From CAZGTQ01 sp964528575 (GTDB lineage Bacteria > Planctomycetota > UBA1135 > GCA-002686595): 11,326 nucleotides of DNA. This document shows, piece after piece, positions 1-7,678 of this stretch (the stretch's first letter is position 1; each line of letters begins with the position of its first letter). A program made the position numbers and the translations under genes. The notes under the pieces were generated by a model. The model did no database searches. It saw nothing but the letters and a program-made list of their open reading frames with translations, and was not told where the DNA came from. The stretch lies in NCBI GenBank assembly GCA_964528575.1, contig CAZGTQ010000140.1, positions 1 to 11,326 of the forward strand. The letters are read 5' to 3'.

Positions 1-459
1 CATCCCGGCGATCGTCAGCGTGCGCCGGTCGATGCGCGCGACGCGGAGCCGCTCCGCGATCCACTGCGTGCCCGTTCCCGTCGTCTGGACGAGCGGAGCC
101 TCCGGGCCGGCCCCTCCGCCGGATGCGATGCACAGCAGCGAGATCGGCACGAGCGAGCGGAGCTCGCGGACGCGCGCGCGCTCGCGGCCGAGCACGTGCA
201 CGTTGTCCATCAGGAGCTCGATGTCGCCGGGGGAGCCGAGCCACGTCGTCAGGCGCCCGATCGCGAGGCCGACCGCCGCCATGACCGCGGCGTGCAGCCA
301 AGGATCGCGGCCCGCCGGCCCCAATACGCTCTCGCAGACGTGCAGGAGCGCCAGGTATCCGAAACCGACCACTCCACCGCCGGCGCCGACGAGGCTCGAC
401 CACGCGAGGACCACGCGCAGCCGCGCCGGCTCGCGCAGCTCTGCGTCGTCGGCGCTCAT
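1..459 (-). CDS. ClC-family chloride channel/transporter, N-terminal part (cut by window edge)
   Basis: The frame is open from an ATG at 459 to the first base of the window, giving the first 153 residues; the rest of the gene lies outside. ClC proteins are homodimeric membrane channels or Cl-/H+ antiporters. Visible: a first membrane helix (about residues 15-45, VVLAWSSLVGAGGGVVGFGY), a second (about 55-73), a third (about 103-113), then GGGAGPEAPLVQ at 114-125. This matches the GxEGP region of the family and places the conserved gating glutamate at Glu120. The first selectivity motif, GSGIP in classical members, reads GSPGDIE here (75-81), so this is a divergent branch. The ATG is preceded by a GTGGGG stretch, a poor ribosome site. 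The gene follows the lipoprotein gene on the same strand after 211 nt and a strong hairpin, so it may be transcribed separately. Family assignment is fairly sure; channel versus antiporter cannot be decided. Confidence 0.82.
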   Translation of the reverse strand, partial: MSADDAELREPARLRVVLAWSSLVGAGGGVVGFGYLALLHVCESVLGPAGRDPWLHAAVMAAVGLAIGRLTTWLGSPGDIELLMDNVHVLGRERARVRELRSLVPISLLCIASGGGAGPEAPLVQTTGTGTQWIAERLRVARIDRRTLTIAGM

Positions 460-629
460 CCCCACGGCTCGCCCGCCATGCGGACCGAACCTACTGCGGA
501 CCACGCGCCGCTTCCACCGCTACGGCGGCGTGCGCGCGGCGCGCGAGCAGGAACGCCGTCTGGACGGCGCGGTGGCGGTGCGCCGGGAGCGTGGCACCTC
601 CTTGTCGCGGAACGACACCAAGGTGTGCG

Positions 630-665
630 GCTCGGTACCGCGCGCGGTACCGCGCGGTACCGAGC
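630..665 (-). terminator. Perfect 14-bp inverted repeat after the lipoprotein gene, probable terminator
   Basis: Bases 630-643 (GCTCGGTACCGCGC) and 652-665 are exact reverse complements separated by 8 nt (GCGGTACC). The RNA would form a 14-bp GC-rich hairpin beginning 5 nt after the lipoprotein stop codon. The core GGTACCGCGC recurs, so GGTACC occurs three times. No U-tract follows on the minus strand, so it is not a textbook intrinsic terminator; RNA-end protection or Rho-assisted termination are alternatives. The remaining part of this gap (460-629) holds no gene that I can support; an AAGGAGGT stretch near 595-603 on the minus strand has no credible start at the right distance. Confidence 0.55.
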
Positions 666-670
666 GCTCG

Positions 671-922
671 CTACTCCGCTTCGCGCTGGCGCGCCGCGAG
701 CTCGAAGAGCACGAGGGCGGCTTCGACGTCGCCGGCCTCGGCACGCTGCGTGATCGCGGCGACGGCTCTCGCGAGCGTCTCGTCCGCGATCCGCGGCGTG
801 CTCTCGCGCTCGGCCAGGACTTTCGCCAGCCGCTCGGCCGAGCTCTCCTCGGTGTAGGTCGTCGAGGTGACGTTGCCGCAACCCGCGGCCAGCGCGGCGA
901 TCAGCGCGATCCAAGCTCTCAT
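671..922 (-). CDS. Small putative lipoprotein (83 aa), function unknown
   Basis: The 83-residue product begins MRAWIALIAALAAGC: one Arg, a hydrophobic stretch and then Cys15 in a lipobox-like LAAGC. This predicts lipid attachment after signal peptidase II cleavage and envelope localisation. The mature part is short: a Ser/Thr-rich linker (GNVTSTTYTEESS), then two amphipathic helical segments (about 29-60 and 62-80). The last helix (AEAGDVEAALVLFELAARQ) looks like half of a TPR/Sel1-type unit, but one unit is too little to assign a family. GAGGA lies about 8 nt upstream of the ATG and supports this start rather than longer in-frame extensions that run back into the sigma-factor gene. It sits 98 nt after the sigma-factor stop and ends just before a strong hairpin. 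I do not recognise a homologue. An alternative reading is an uncleaved membrane anchor. Confidence 0.6.
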   Translation of the reverse strand: MRAWIALIAALAAGCGNVTSTTYTEESSAERLAKVLAERESTPRIADETLARAVAAITQRAEAGDVEAALVLFELAARQREAE

Positions 923-1020
923 GGTCGTCGTTCCTCGCACGACGCGGCCCACAGCTCGCGTTCGCGAAGCCGCCGACGTCGGAGGCGACAGGTTACCCGG
1001 GACCGAGCCCGCGGGCGACG

Positions 1021-1986
1021 TCACGCCAGGAGCGAGTCTTCCTTCTGCTCCAACAGGCCCTTCAGGCGGCCCATGACGTTGGAGTGGATCTGGCAGACGC
1101 GGCTCTCGGTCAGCGCGAGCATCTCGCCGATCTCGCGCATCGTGTGGCCGTACTGGTAGTACTGCTCGATGATGAAACGCTCTTTGTGTGTGAGCGAGCG
1201 CGTGATGTAGATCATCAGGTCGCGCTTGTTGAGCTCGTGCACGGGGTCGACGGCGTTGTGGTCCTCGAGGATCTCGACCTTCTCCATCGAGCCGTCGTCG
1301 TCGCCGTCCTCCCACTTCTCCGAGAGGGAGAACATCGTCTTGGCGCGCGCTTCCTCGATCTCCTTGGAGAGGTCGCGGTTGTCCATGTCGAGCGACTTGG
1401 CGAGCTCGGCGTGCGTGGGCTCGCGGCCGTACTGGCCGGTGAGCTTCTGCAACGCTTTCTCGATCTTGCCGGCCTTGAGGCGCACGAGGCGCGGCACCCA
1501 GTCCTGCGAGCGCAGTTGGTCGAGGATCGACCCTCGGATGCGCGTCGAGCAGTACGTCTTGAACTTGATGCCGCGGTCGGAGTCGAAGCCGCGGATCGCA
1601 TCCATCAAGCCGAAGAGCCCCGCGCTGATCAGGTCGTCGAGCTCGATCGACTTGGGCAGCGTCTGGAGGAGCCGCTCTGCGATGTAGCGCACGAGCGGGT
1701 AGTGGCGCTCCATCAGGTGATTGCGCAGCGTTTCGAGCCGCTCGGTGGGCGGATCGCTGCGGCGCTTGCCCTTCGCCTCGAGCGTGTAGAGCTTCCAGAG
1801 CTCCTCGGTCGGGAGCTCGTCGAGGTCCTGGGGCGCCGGACGGGGCGCGGATCGCGTCGCGCGCTTCTTCGTGGCAGCCGCGGAGGACTTGGCGCCGGAC
1901 GACTTCGCGCTCTGCTTCTTCGACGACATTTGTGCTGGCCCTGGATACGCGCGGGACGAGGGGGCGGGAACTTCGTTCTCGGACAT
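1021..1986 (-). CDS. FliA/WhiG-family (sigma-28-like, group 3) RNA polymerase sigma factor
   Basis: Sigma factor that directs core RNA polymerase to a promoter subset. From the ATG at 1986 the product is 321 residues. Region 2 spans about 85-160, with the core-binding segment DDLISAGLFGLMDAIRGFD and the promoter-melting segment FKTYCSTRIRGSILDQLRSQDWVPR. Region 3 follows (about 170-250, with REPTHAELAKSLDM). Region 4 is at about 265-315, with the helix-turn-helix TMREIGEMLALTESRVCQIHS. This order and the SQDWVPR and TESRVCQIH wording are typical of the FliA/WhiG family. Residues 20-50 form a Lys/Ser/Ala-rich, probably disordered basic tail. A second ATG at 1929 (MSSKKQ) would give 302 residues; neither start has a good Shine-Dalgarno, so the start is uncertain. 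It lies 29 nt after apt on the same strand, implying co-transcription. No flagellar or chemotaxis gene is in the window, so the regulon (motility or other) is unknown, and no anti-sigma partner is visible. Confidence 0.93.
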   Translation of the reverse strand: MSENEVPAPSSRAYPGPAQMSSKKQSAKSSGAKSSAAATKKRATRSAPRPAPQDLDELPTEELWKLYTLEAKGKRRSDPPTERLETLRNHLMERHYPLVRYIAERLLQTLPKSIELDDLISAGLFGLMDAIRGFDSDRGIKFKTYCSTRIRGSILDQLRSQDWVPRLVRLKAGKIEKALQKLTGQYGREPTHAELAKSLDMDNRDLSKEIEEARAKTMFSLSEKWEDGDDDGSMEKVEILEDHNAVDPVHELNKRDLMIYITRSLTHKERFIIEQYYQYGHTMREIGEMLALTESRVCQIHSNVMGRLKGLLEQKEDSLLA

Positions 1987-2015
1987 GGGACGCCGACCTG
2001 GAGCGGAATCCGGTT

Positions 2016-2525
2016 TCAGACCTGCATGAGCGCGTGCACGGGCACGTTGCCGAGCTTCGCGCGGCCCGGCAGGAACGTGAGCTCGATCACGACGAGGCAC
2101 GCGACGGGATCGCCGCCGATCTTCTTCACGAGCTCGATCGCCGCCGCCATCGTCCCGCCCGTCGCGAGCAGGTCGTCGACGAGCAGCACCTTCTGGCCGG
2201 GCGTGCACGCGTCGACGTGGATCTCGATCGTGTCCTGGCCGTACTCGAGCTCGTACGACTCGGACTCGGTCTTCCAGGGCAGCTTGCCGGGCTTGCGGAT
2301 CGGCACGAAGCCCTTGCCCATCTTGGAGGCGAGCGCGGTGCCGAAGATGAAGCCGCGCGACTCGATGCCGCAGACGAGGTCGAACTCGTGGGCGCTGGCC
2401 GCCTCTTCCAGGCCGGCGATCGAGAGGCGCAGACCCTCGGGGTCCTGGAGGAGCGTCGTGATGTCCTTGAAGACGATCCCCGGCTTGGGGAAGTCGTGCA
2501 CGTCGCGGATGTAGCGCTCGATCAA
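2016..2525 (-). CDS. apt: Adenine phosphoribosyltransferase, TTG start
   Basis: Catalyses adenine + PRPP to AMP + diphosphate in cytosolic purine salvage. The product is 169 residues, close to the usual bacterial length of about 170-180. Visible family features: the N-terminal DFPKPGIVFKDITTLL (11-26), the flexible-loop region around RKPGKLPWKTESESYELEYG (78-96), and the PRPP-binding loop VLLVDDLLATGGT (113-125). The start is taken as TTG at 2525 because AAGGAGG lies exactly 5 nt upstream and because family similarity begins within ten residues. An upstream in-frame start at 2573 would add 16 residues (MSRRSGSACSRPKEDD) that include the ribosome site itself and do not look like the family. 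The gene lies 157 nt after argS and 29 nt before the sigma-factor gene. Identification is very secure. Confidence 0.95.
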   Translation of the reverse strand: MIERYIRDVHDFPKPGIVFKDITTLLQDPEGLRLSIAGLEEAASAHEFDLVCGIESRGFIFGTALASKMGKGFVPIRKPGKLPWKTESESYELEYGQDTIEIHVDACTPGQKVLLVDDLLATGGTMAAAIELVKKIGGDPVACLVVIELTFLPGRAKLGNVPVHALMQV

Positions 2526-2530
2526 ATCGT

Positions 2531-2537
2531 CCTCCTT
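2531..2537 (-). promoter_or_regulatory. Strong Shine-Dalgarno that sets the TTG start of apt
   Basis: On the minus strand the sequence reads AAGGAGG followed by ACGAT and then TTG. This is a full match to the anti-Shine-Dalgarno with ideal spacing. It is the best ribosome-binding site I noticed in the window and decides the apt start in favour of TTG. Confidence 0.85.
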
Positions 2538-2618
2538 CGGGCGGGAGCAGGCGCTACCGCTCCGCCTCGACAAGCCATCGGCCGGCGCCGGAGCCGGCTT
2601 GAGCCGAATCCGACCGGG

Positions 2619-2660
2619 CCGAACGACCGCCCCATTGATAGCGGTTCGGGGCCGCCGAAC
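2619..2660 (-). other. Two mutually exclusive hairpins in the argS-apt spacer, attenuator-like
   Basis: In minus-strand RNA, segment A (2660-2655, GTTCGG), segment B (2649-2644, CCGAAC) and segment C (2624-2619, GTTCGG) occur in order. A and B can form a 6-bp hairpin with a 5-nt loop. B can instead extend to a 9-bp, once-bulged hairpin with C: CCGAACCGC, a 10-nt loop TATCAATGGG, then GCGG-TCG-TTCGG. The two folds compete for B. The element lies about 20-60 nt after the argS stop and about 95-135 nt before the apt start. A further short inverted repeat (GCCGGC at 2581-2586 and 2593-2598) follows. Without a U-tract or a known ligand class this may simply be argS transcript-end structure; short GC-rich repeats also arise by chance here. 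Confidence 0.3.
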
Positions 2661-2682
2661 AAGCCTTCCGAAGGGTGCCGAT

Positions 2683-4389
2683 CTACATCTGCTCGGGCGC
2701 GGCGATGCCCAACAGGCGCAGCCCGTTGGCGAGCACCTGGCGGGCGGCGCGCACGAGCGCGAGCCGCGCCGCGGTGAGCTCGGGCTCCTGGCCGAGCACC
2801 TTGTGGTCCTTGTGCTGGACCCAGGTGCTGGTGTCGCGGCACAGCCCCAACAGGTACTGCGACACCTCGGACGGCTCGGCGTGCGCGGCGGCGCTCCGGA
2901 CGACCGCGGGGAAGCGACCGAGCGCCAGGAGCACGTCCGCGGCGTCCTCGAGGACCTCGAGCCGCGGCTCGGCGGCGCCCTCGCCCCGCTCCGCGGCCTT
3001 GCGCAGGATCGAGCCGAGCCGCGCGTGCGTGTACTGCACGTAGGGGCCGGTCTCGCCCTCGAACGAGAGCACCTCCTCCCAGGTGAACGTGACGTCCTTG
3101 ACGCGCTCGCGCTTGAGGTCGTTGAAGATGATCGCGCCGATCCCCACCGCCTCGGCGATCGCGTCGAGGTCCGGCAGGTCGGGGTTCTTCTCGCCCACGA
3201 CGGCCCGCGCGTCCTCGACCGCGCGGTCGAGCACGTCCTCGAGGAACACCACGCGGCCCTCGCGCGTGCTGAGCTTGCCCTCGGGGAGGCGCAGCAGGCC
3301 GAACGGCACGTGCTCGACGCGCTCCTCCCACGCCAGCCCCATGCGCCGCAGGACGCCCTTGAGCTGGCGGAAGTGCAGGCGCTGCTCGCCGCCGACGACG
3401 TAGAGCGCCCGGTCGAACGCGAACTCGTCCCAGCGCGAGAAGAGCGCCGCGAGGTCGCGCGTCGCGTACAGCGTCGTCCCGTCGGTCTTGCGGAGCAGGC
3501 ACGGCGGCATCGACTCGTCGACGGGGGCGAGGTCGATGATCAGCGCGCCCTCGGACTCGCTCGTGACGCCGGCAGCGCCGATGCGGTCGATCGTCTCGTC
3601 GAGCTTCGGCTCGTAGTACGCCTCGCCGCGCACGAGGTCGAACGTGACGTGGAGCCGGCGGTAGGTCTTGTCGAACTCGAGCAGAGAGAGCTCGGTGAGC
3701 CGCCGCCAGGTGCGCCGCACGTCGCCGTCGACGCCGCTCTCGAGCTCGCGGAACGCGGCGCGCGCCCGCTCCTCGAGCGACGGATCGGTCTTCGCCTCCT
3801 CGTGGAAGCGCACGTACACCGCGAGCAGCGCGCGGATCGGATCGGCATCGAGGTCGACCGTGTCGCCCCAGCGCTCGAGCGCGGCGACGAGCTTGCCGAA
3901 CTGGCTGCCCCAGTCGCCGACGTGGTTGATCCCGACGGTGCGGTAGCCGAGCGTGTCGTGCAGCCGCTGGATCGCGCCGCCGATGATCGTCGAGCGCAGG
4001 TGCCCGACGTGCATCGGCTTGGCGATGTTCGGCGACGAGAAGTCGATGACGATCGTCTTGCCGGCGCCCTCGTCGGAACCGCCGTACGCGTCGCCCGCTC
4101 TCTCGATCGCACCGAGCACGCTGCGCGCCAGCGCCGCGCGCTCGAGCCGAAAATTCAGGTACGGGCCGAGTGCCTCGACGCCGATGCCGGGCAGCGCGGC
4201 GGCGAGCTCGGGGGCGAGCTCGGCCGCGATCGCCGGCGGCGCCTTGCGCAGCCGCTTGGCGAGCGGGAAGCACGGGAACGCCAGATCGCCGTGGCGCGGA
4301 TCGCGCGGCTGCTCGAGGCGCACGTCGTCGAGGGCGAGGCCGGCGCGCTCGGCGAGCGCGCGGCGGATCTGGTCGGCGAACTCTTCCAT
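2683..4389 (-). CDS. argS: Arginyl-tRNA synthetase
   Basis: Charges tRNA-Arg with arginine at ATP cost; class I synthetase, cytosolic. The product is 568 residues, close to the roughly 550-580 usual for the family. Domains in order: N-terminal tRNA-recognition (Add-1) domain (about 1-95), Rossmann catalytic core with the HIGH-type motif SSPNIAKPMHVGH at 118-130 (HVGH 127-130), INHVGDWGSQFG (154-165), the RDLAALFSRW region (311-320), YVVGGEQRLHFRQL (330-343), and the KMSKS-equivalent loop GKLSTREG (371-378). The C-terminal helical anticodon-binding (DALR) domain follows and ends in GLRLLGIAAPEQM, the usual family ending. The ATG at 4389 is preceded by an AGG about 10 nt upstream and lies 12 nt after the YdcF-like stop, so it is probably co-transcribed and perhaps translationally coupled. 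All catalytic motifs appear intact. Confidence 0.97.
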   Translation of the reverse strand: MEEFADQIRRALAERAGLALDDVRLEQPRDPRHGDLAFPCFPLAKRLRKAPPAIAAELAPELAAALPGIGVEALGPYLNFRLERAALARSVLGAIERAGDAYGGSDEGAGKTIVIDFSSPNIAKPMHVGHLRSTIIGGAIQRLHDTLGYRTVGINHVGDWGSQFGKLVAALERWGDTVDLDADPIRALLAVYVRFHEEAKTDPSLEERARAAFRELESGVDGDVRRTWRRLTELSLLEFDKTYRRLHVTFDLVRGEAYYEPKLDETIDRIGAAGVTSESEGALIIDLAPVDESMPPCLLRKTDGTTLYATRDLAALFSRWDEFAFDRALYVVGGEQRLHFRQLKGVLRRMGLAWEERVEHVPFGLLRLPEGKLSTREGRVVFLEDVLDRAVEDARAVVGEKNPDLPDLDAIAEAVGIGAIIFNDLKRERVKDVTFTWEEVLSFEGETGPYVQYTHARLGSILRKAAERGEGAAEPRLEVLEDAADVLLALGRFPAVVRSAAAHAEPSEVSQYLLGLCRDTSTWVQHKDHKVLGQEPELTAARLALVRAARQVLANGLRLLGIAAPEQM

Positions 4390-4401
4390 GGCGGCGGGAG
4401 C

Positions 4402-5402
4402 CTACCACCCGAGCCAGTACGCCCACAGCGCCGCGCTCTCGCGGACCATGAACCACGGCTCGCGCGCGAGCCGACGCGTCTCGCGCGCGGGGACGGTGAG
4501 CACGGGGAGCTCGGCGCGGCGGAACGCGAGCCGCACGCGCGGCAAGTGCCACGAGTGGCTGACGGCGAGCGCGCTCGTCGCGCCGCGCGCGCGCAAGAGC
4601 TCCGCGACGTTGCGCGCGGTGTCGGCCGTGCTCCAGCCGCCGCGGTCGAGCTCGATCGCGTCCGCGCGCAGGCCGAGCGCGAGCGCGACGTCGCGCGCGG
4701 CCTCGGTCTCGTGCACCGCGCCGTCGCCGGGGCCGCCCGACAGCACGAGCAGCGGCGCGCGGCCCTCGAGAACGAGCTCGGCTCCGGTGCGCGCGCGGTC
4801 GGCGAGCGAGAGCGACGGCGTCCCGTCGGCGTACGCGCGCGCCCCGAGCACGATCACCGCGTCCGCGCTCCGGCGGTAGTCGGTGCGGCCGAGCGTGAGC
4901 ATGAGGGCGAGCGGCGCGAGGAAGCCGACCGCGGCGAGCGCGAGCGCCGCGCTCGCCAGCGCGCGCGGTCCGCGCGGCGGGTCGGCGACGCGCCACGCGA
5001 CGAGCGCGACCGCCGCGAGCGCCGCGGCGACGACGAGCGAGAACGGCACGGGCGGCCCCGCGTGCAGCGCGCCGTCGGCGAGGAGCTGCCAGTAGCGCGC
5101 CGCGTCGCGCAGCGCCGCGAGCGCGAGGAGCGCCGCCGCGCCGCCGCCGGCGCGCCGCGCGCAGCGTGCGGCCGGAGCGAACGCGTACGCGCCGAGCGCG
5201 AGGCCGGCGGCCGCGAGCAGCGCCGCCGCGAGCGCGTGCGGCAGCGGGCGCGCATCGATCCAGACGTGGTTCGTGTCGAACGGCCGCGATACGAGCCCGC
5301 CGAGCGCGTTGGCGGCCGCGAACGCGCCGGCGGCGAGCGCGATCGCGCGCACGAGCGCGACGGCGGCGGCGCGCGCCGCGCCCGAGGTTCCCCCGGGCGC
5401 GT

Positions 5403-5406
<4 letters not shown>
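4402..5406 (-). CDS. Membrane-anchored DUF218 / YdcF-SanA-ElyC-type protein
   Basis: From the GTG at 5406 the product is 334 residues. The N-terminal part is strongly hydrophobic, with about four to five predicted membrane helices (about 12-40, 55-78, 88-110, 121-141 and 150-173). The DUF218 domain (about 180-334) shows the family pattern: ADAVIVLG (181-188), LVLSGG (220-225), an acidic HETEA (232-236), the D..GWSTADTARN segment (254-266) and SHSWHLPRVRLAFRR (283-297), ending in a hydrophobic tail RESAALWAYWLGW. Members such as SanA and ElyC are linked to envelope integrity and peptidoglycan or polysaccharide metabolism, but the biochemical reaction is not settled, so I assign only the family. 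The GTG overlaps the ABC-F stop in GTGA (4-nt overlap), a typical coupling arrangement; a GGGAGG lies almost directly against the GTG, closer than ideal. A later GTG (V19 in this numbering) has no ribosome site. argS follows 12 nt downstream. Confidence 0.85.
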
Positions 5407-7442
<2,036 letters not shown>

Positions 7443-7451
7443 CGAGCGCAG

Positions 7452-7457
7452 AGAATA
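7452..7457 (-). promoter_or_regulatory. Candidate -10 element for the ABC-F gene (TATTCT), possible leaderless start
   Basis: TATTCT on the minus strand ends 9 nt before the ATG at 7442, and no Shine-Dalgarno lies between. If used, transcription would begin within about 2-3 nt of the start codon, giving a leaderless or nearly leaderless mRNA. No convincing -35 is visible (CTGGGA at 17-nt spacing is poor). Confidence 0.3.
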
Positions 7458-7500
7458 GGTCGCGCGCGCGCGGATCCCAGTGTCGCGCGGCCTCGGCCCA

Positions 7501-7533
7501 GAGGGACGCGGGAGAGGGACGCGAGAGGGGACG
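7501..7533. repeat. Short purine-rich direct repeat in the divergent intergenic region
   Basis: GAGGGACGCG occurs at 7501-7510 and again at 7514-7523, with a degenerate third copy GAGGGGACG at 7525-7533 (period 11-13 nt). It lies between the divergent ABC-F and pyrK-type genes and could bind a regulator or be simple-sequence drift. The rest of the gap 7443-7678 holds the candidate -10 elements and a G-rich tract, and no gene that I can support. Confidence 0.35.
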
Positions 7534-7597
7534 GGCACCGAAAGAAAGCCGACGATGCGCGCAACCGAGCGCCGCGCGCCTCGGTCATGCCCGCGGA

Positions 7598-7633
7598 GGG
7601 TGGGGGTGGCGGTGGACCAACCGGGGGGCGGGG
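7598..7633 (+). other. G-rich tract with G-quadruplex potential upstream of the pyrK-type gene
   Basis: The plus strand carries runs of 3, 5, 6 and 4 G (7598-7600, 7602-7606, 7623-7628, 7630-7633), with additional GG pairs between the second and third. The central loop of 16 nt is longer than in classical three-tetrad quadruplexes, so a two-tetrad or long-loop form is more plausible. The tract lies about 46 nt upstream of the pyrK-type start codon. Confidence 0.35.
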
Positions 7634-7664
7634 TGCGCTCCTACCGCCCCTTGGACCGCGTCGC

Positions 7665-7670
7665 TACCAT
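7665..7670 (+). promoter_or_regulatory. Candidate -10 element for the pyrK-type gene (TACCAT), possible leaderless start
   Basis: TACCAT fits the TANNNT pattern and lies 8 nt before the ATG at 7679, with no Shine-Dalgarno in the gap (CGCCGCCG). The geometry mirrors the divergent ABC-F start. No matching -35 is seen at 16-18 nt spacing, so the support is positional only. Confidence 0.25.
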
Positions 7671-7678
7671 CGCCGCCG

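Noticed and set aside
590..603. AAGGAGGT on the minus strand as a ribosome site for a small gene before the ClC gene
   Set aside because: The only in-frame starts nearby are directly adjacent (GTG at wrong spacing), and the frame ends after about 25 Arg/Ala-rich codons.
961..1016. Short palindromes TTCGCGAA, CCGACGTCGG and GCCCGCGGGC between the sigma-factor and lipoprotein genes
   Set aside because: Palindromes of 8-10 bp made of G and C are frequent by chance here; none forms a hairpin with a usable loop or a U-tract, so I do not call a terminator.
20..1159. A 379-codon open frame on the plus strand
   Set aside because: It spans three clearly supported minus-strand genes and their gaps, and is Arg/Ser-rich without motif.
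923..1315. Longer form of the lipoprotein reading back through the sigma-factor gene
   Set aside because: It would overlap region 4 of the sigma factor in another frame and bury the signal peptide; the ATG at 922 has a ribosome site and begins a proper lipoprotein signal.
1987..2208. Upstream extension of the sigma factor into apt
   Set aside because: It would overlap the 3' end of apt out of frame and is low-complexity Arg/Ala; starts at 1986 or 1929 lie downstream of the apt stop.
7443..7538. In-frame upstream extension of the ABC-F protein by 32 residues
   Set aside because: The extra residues are Pro/Arg-rich, unlike any ABC-F N-terminus; similarity begins exactly at the ATG at 7442.
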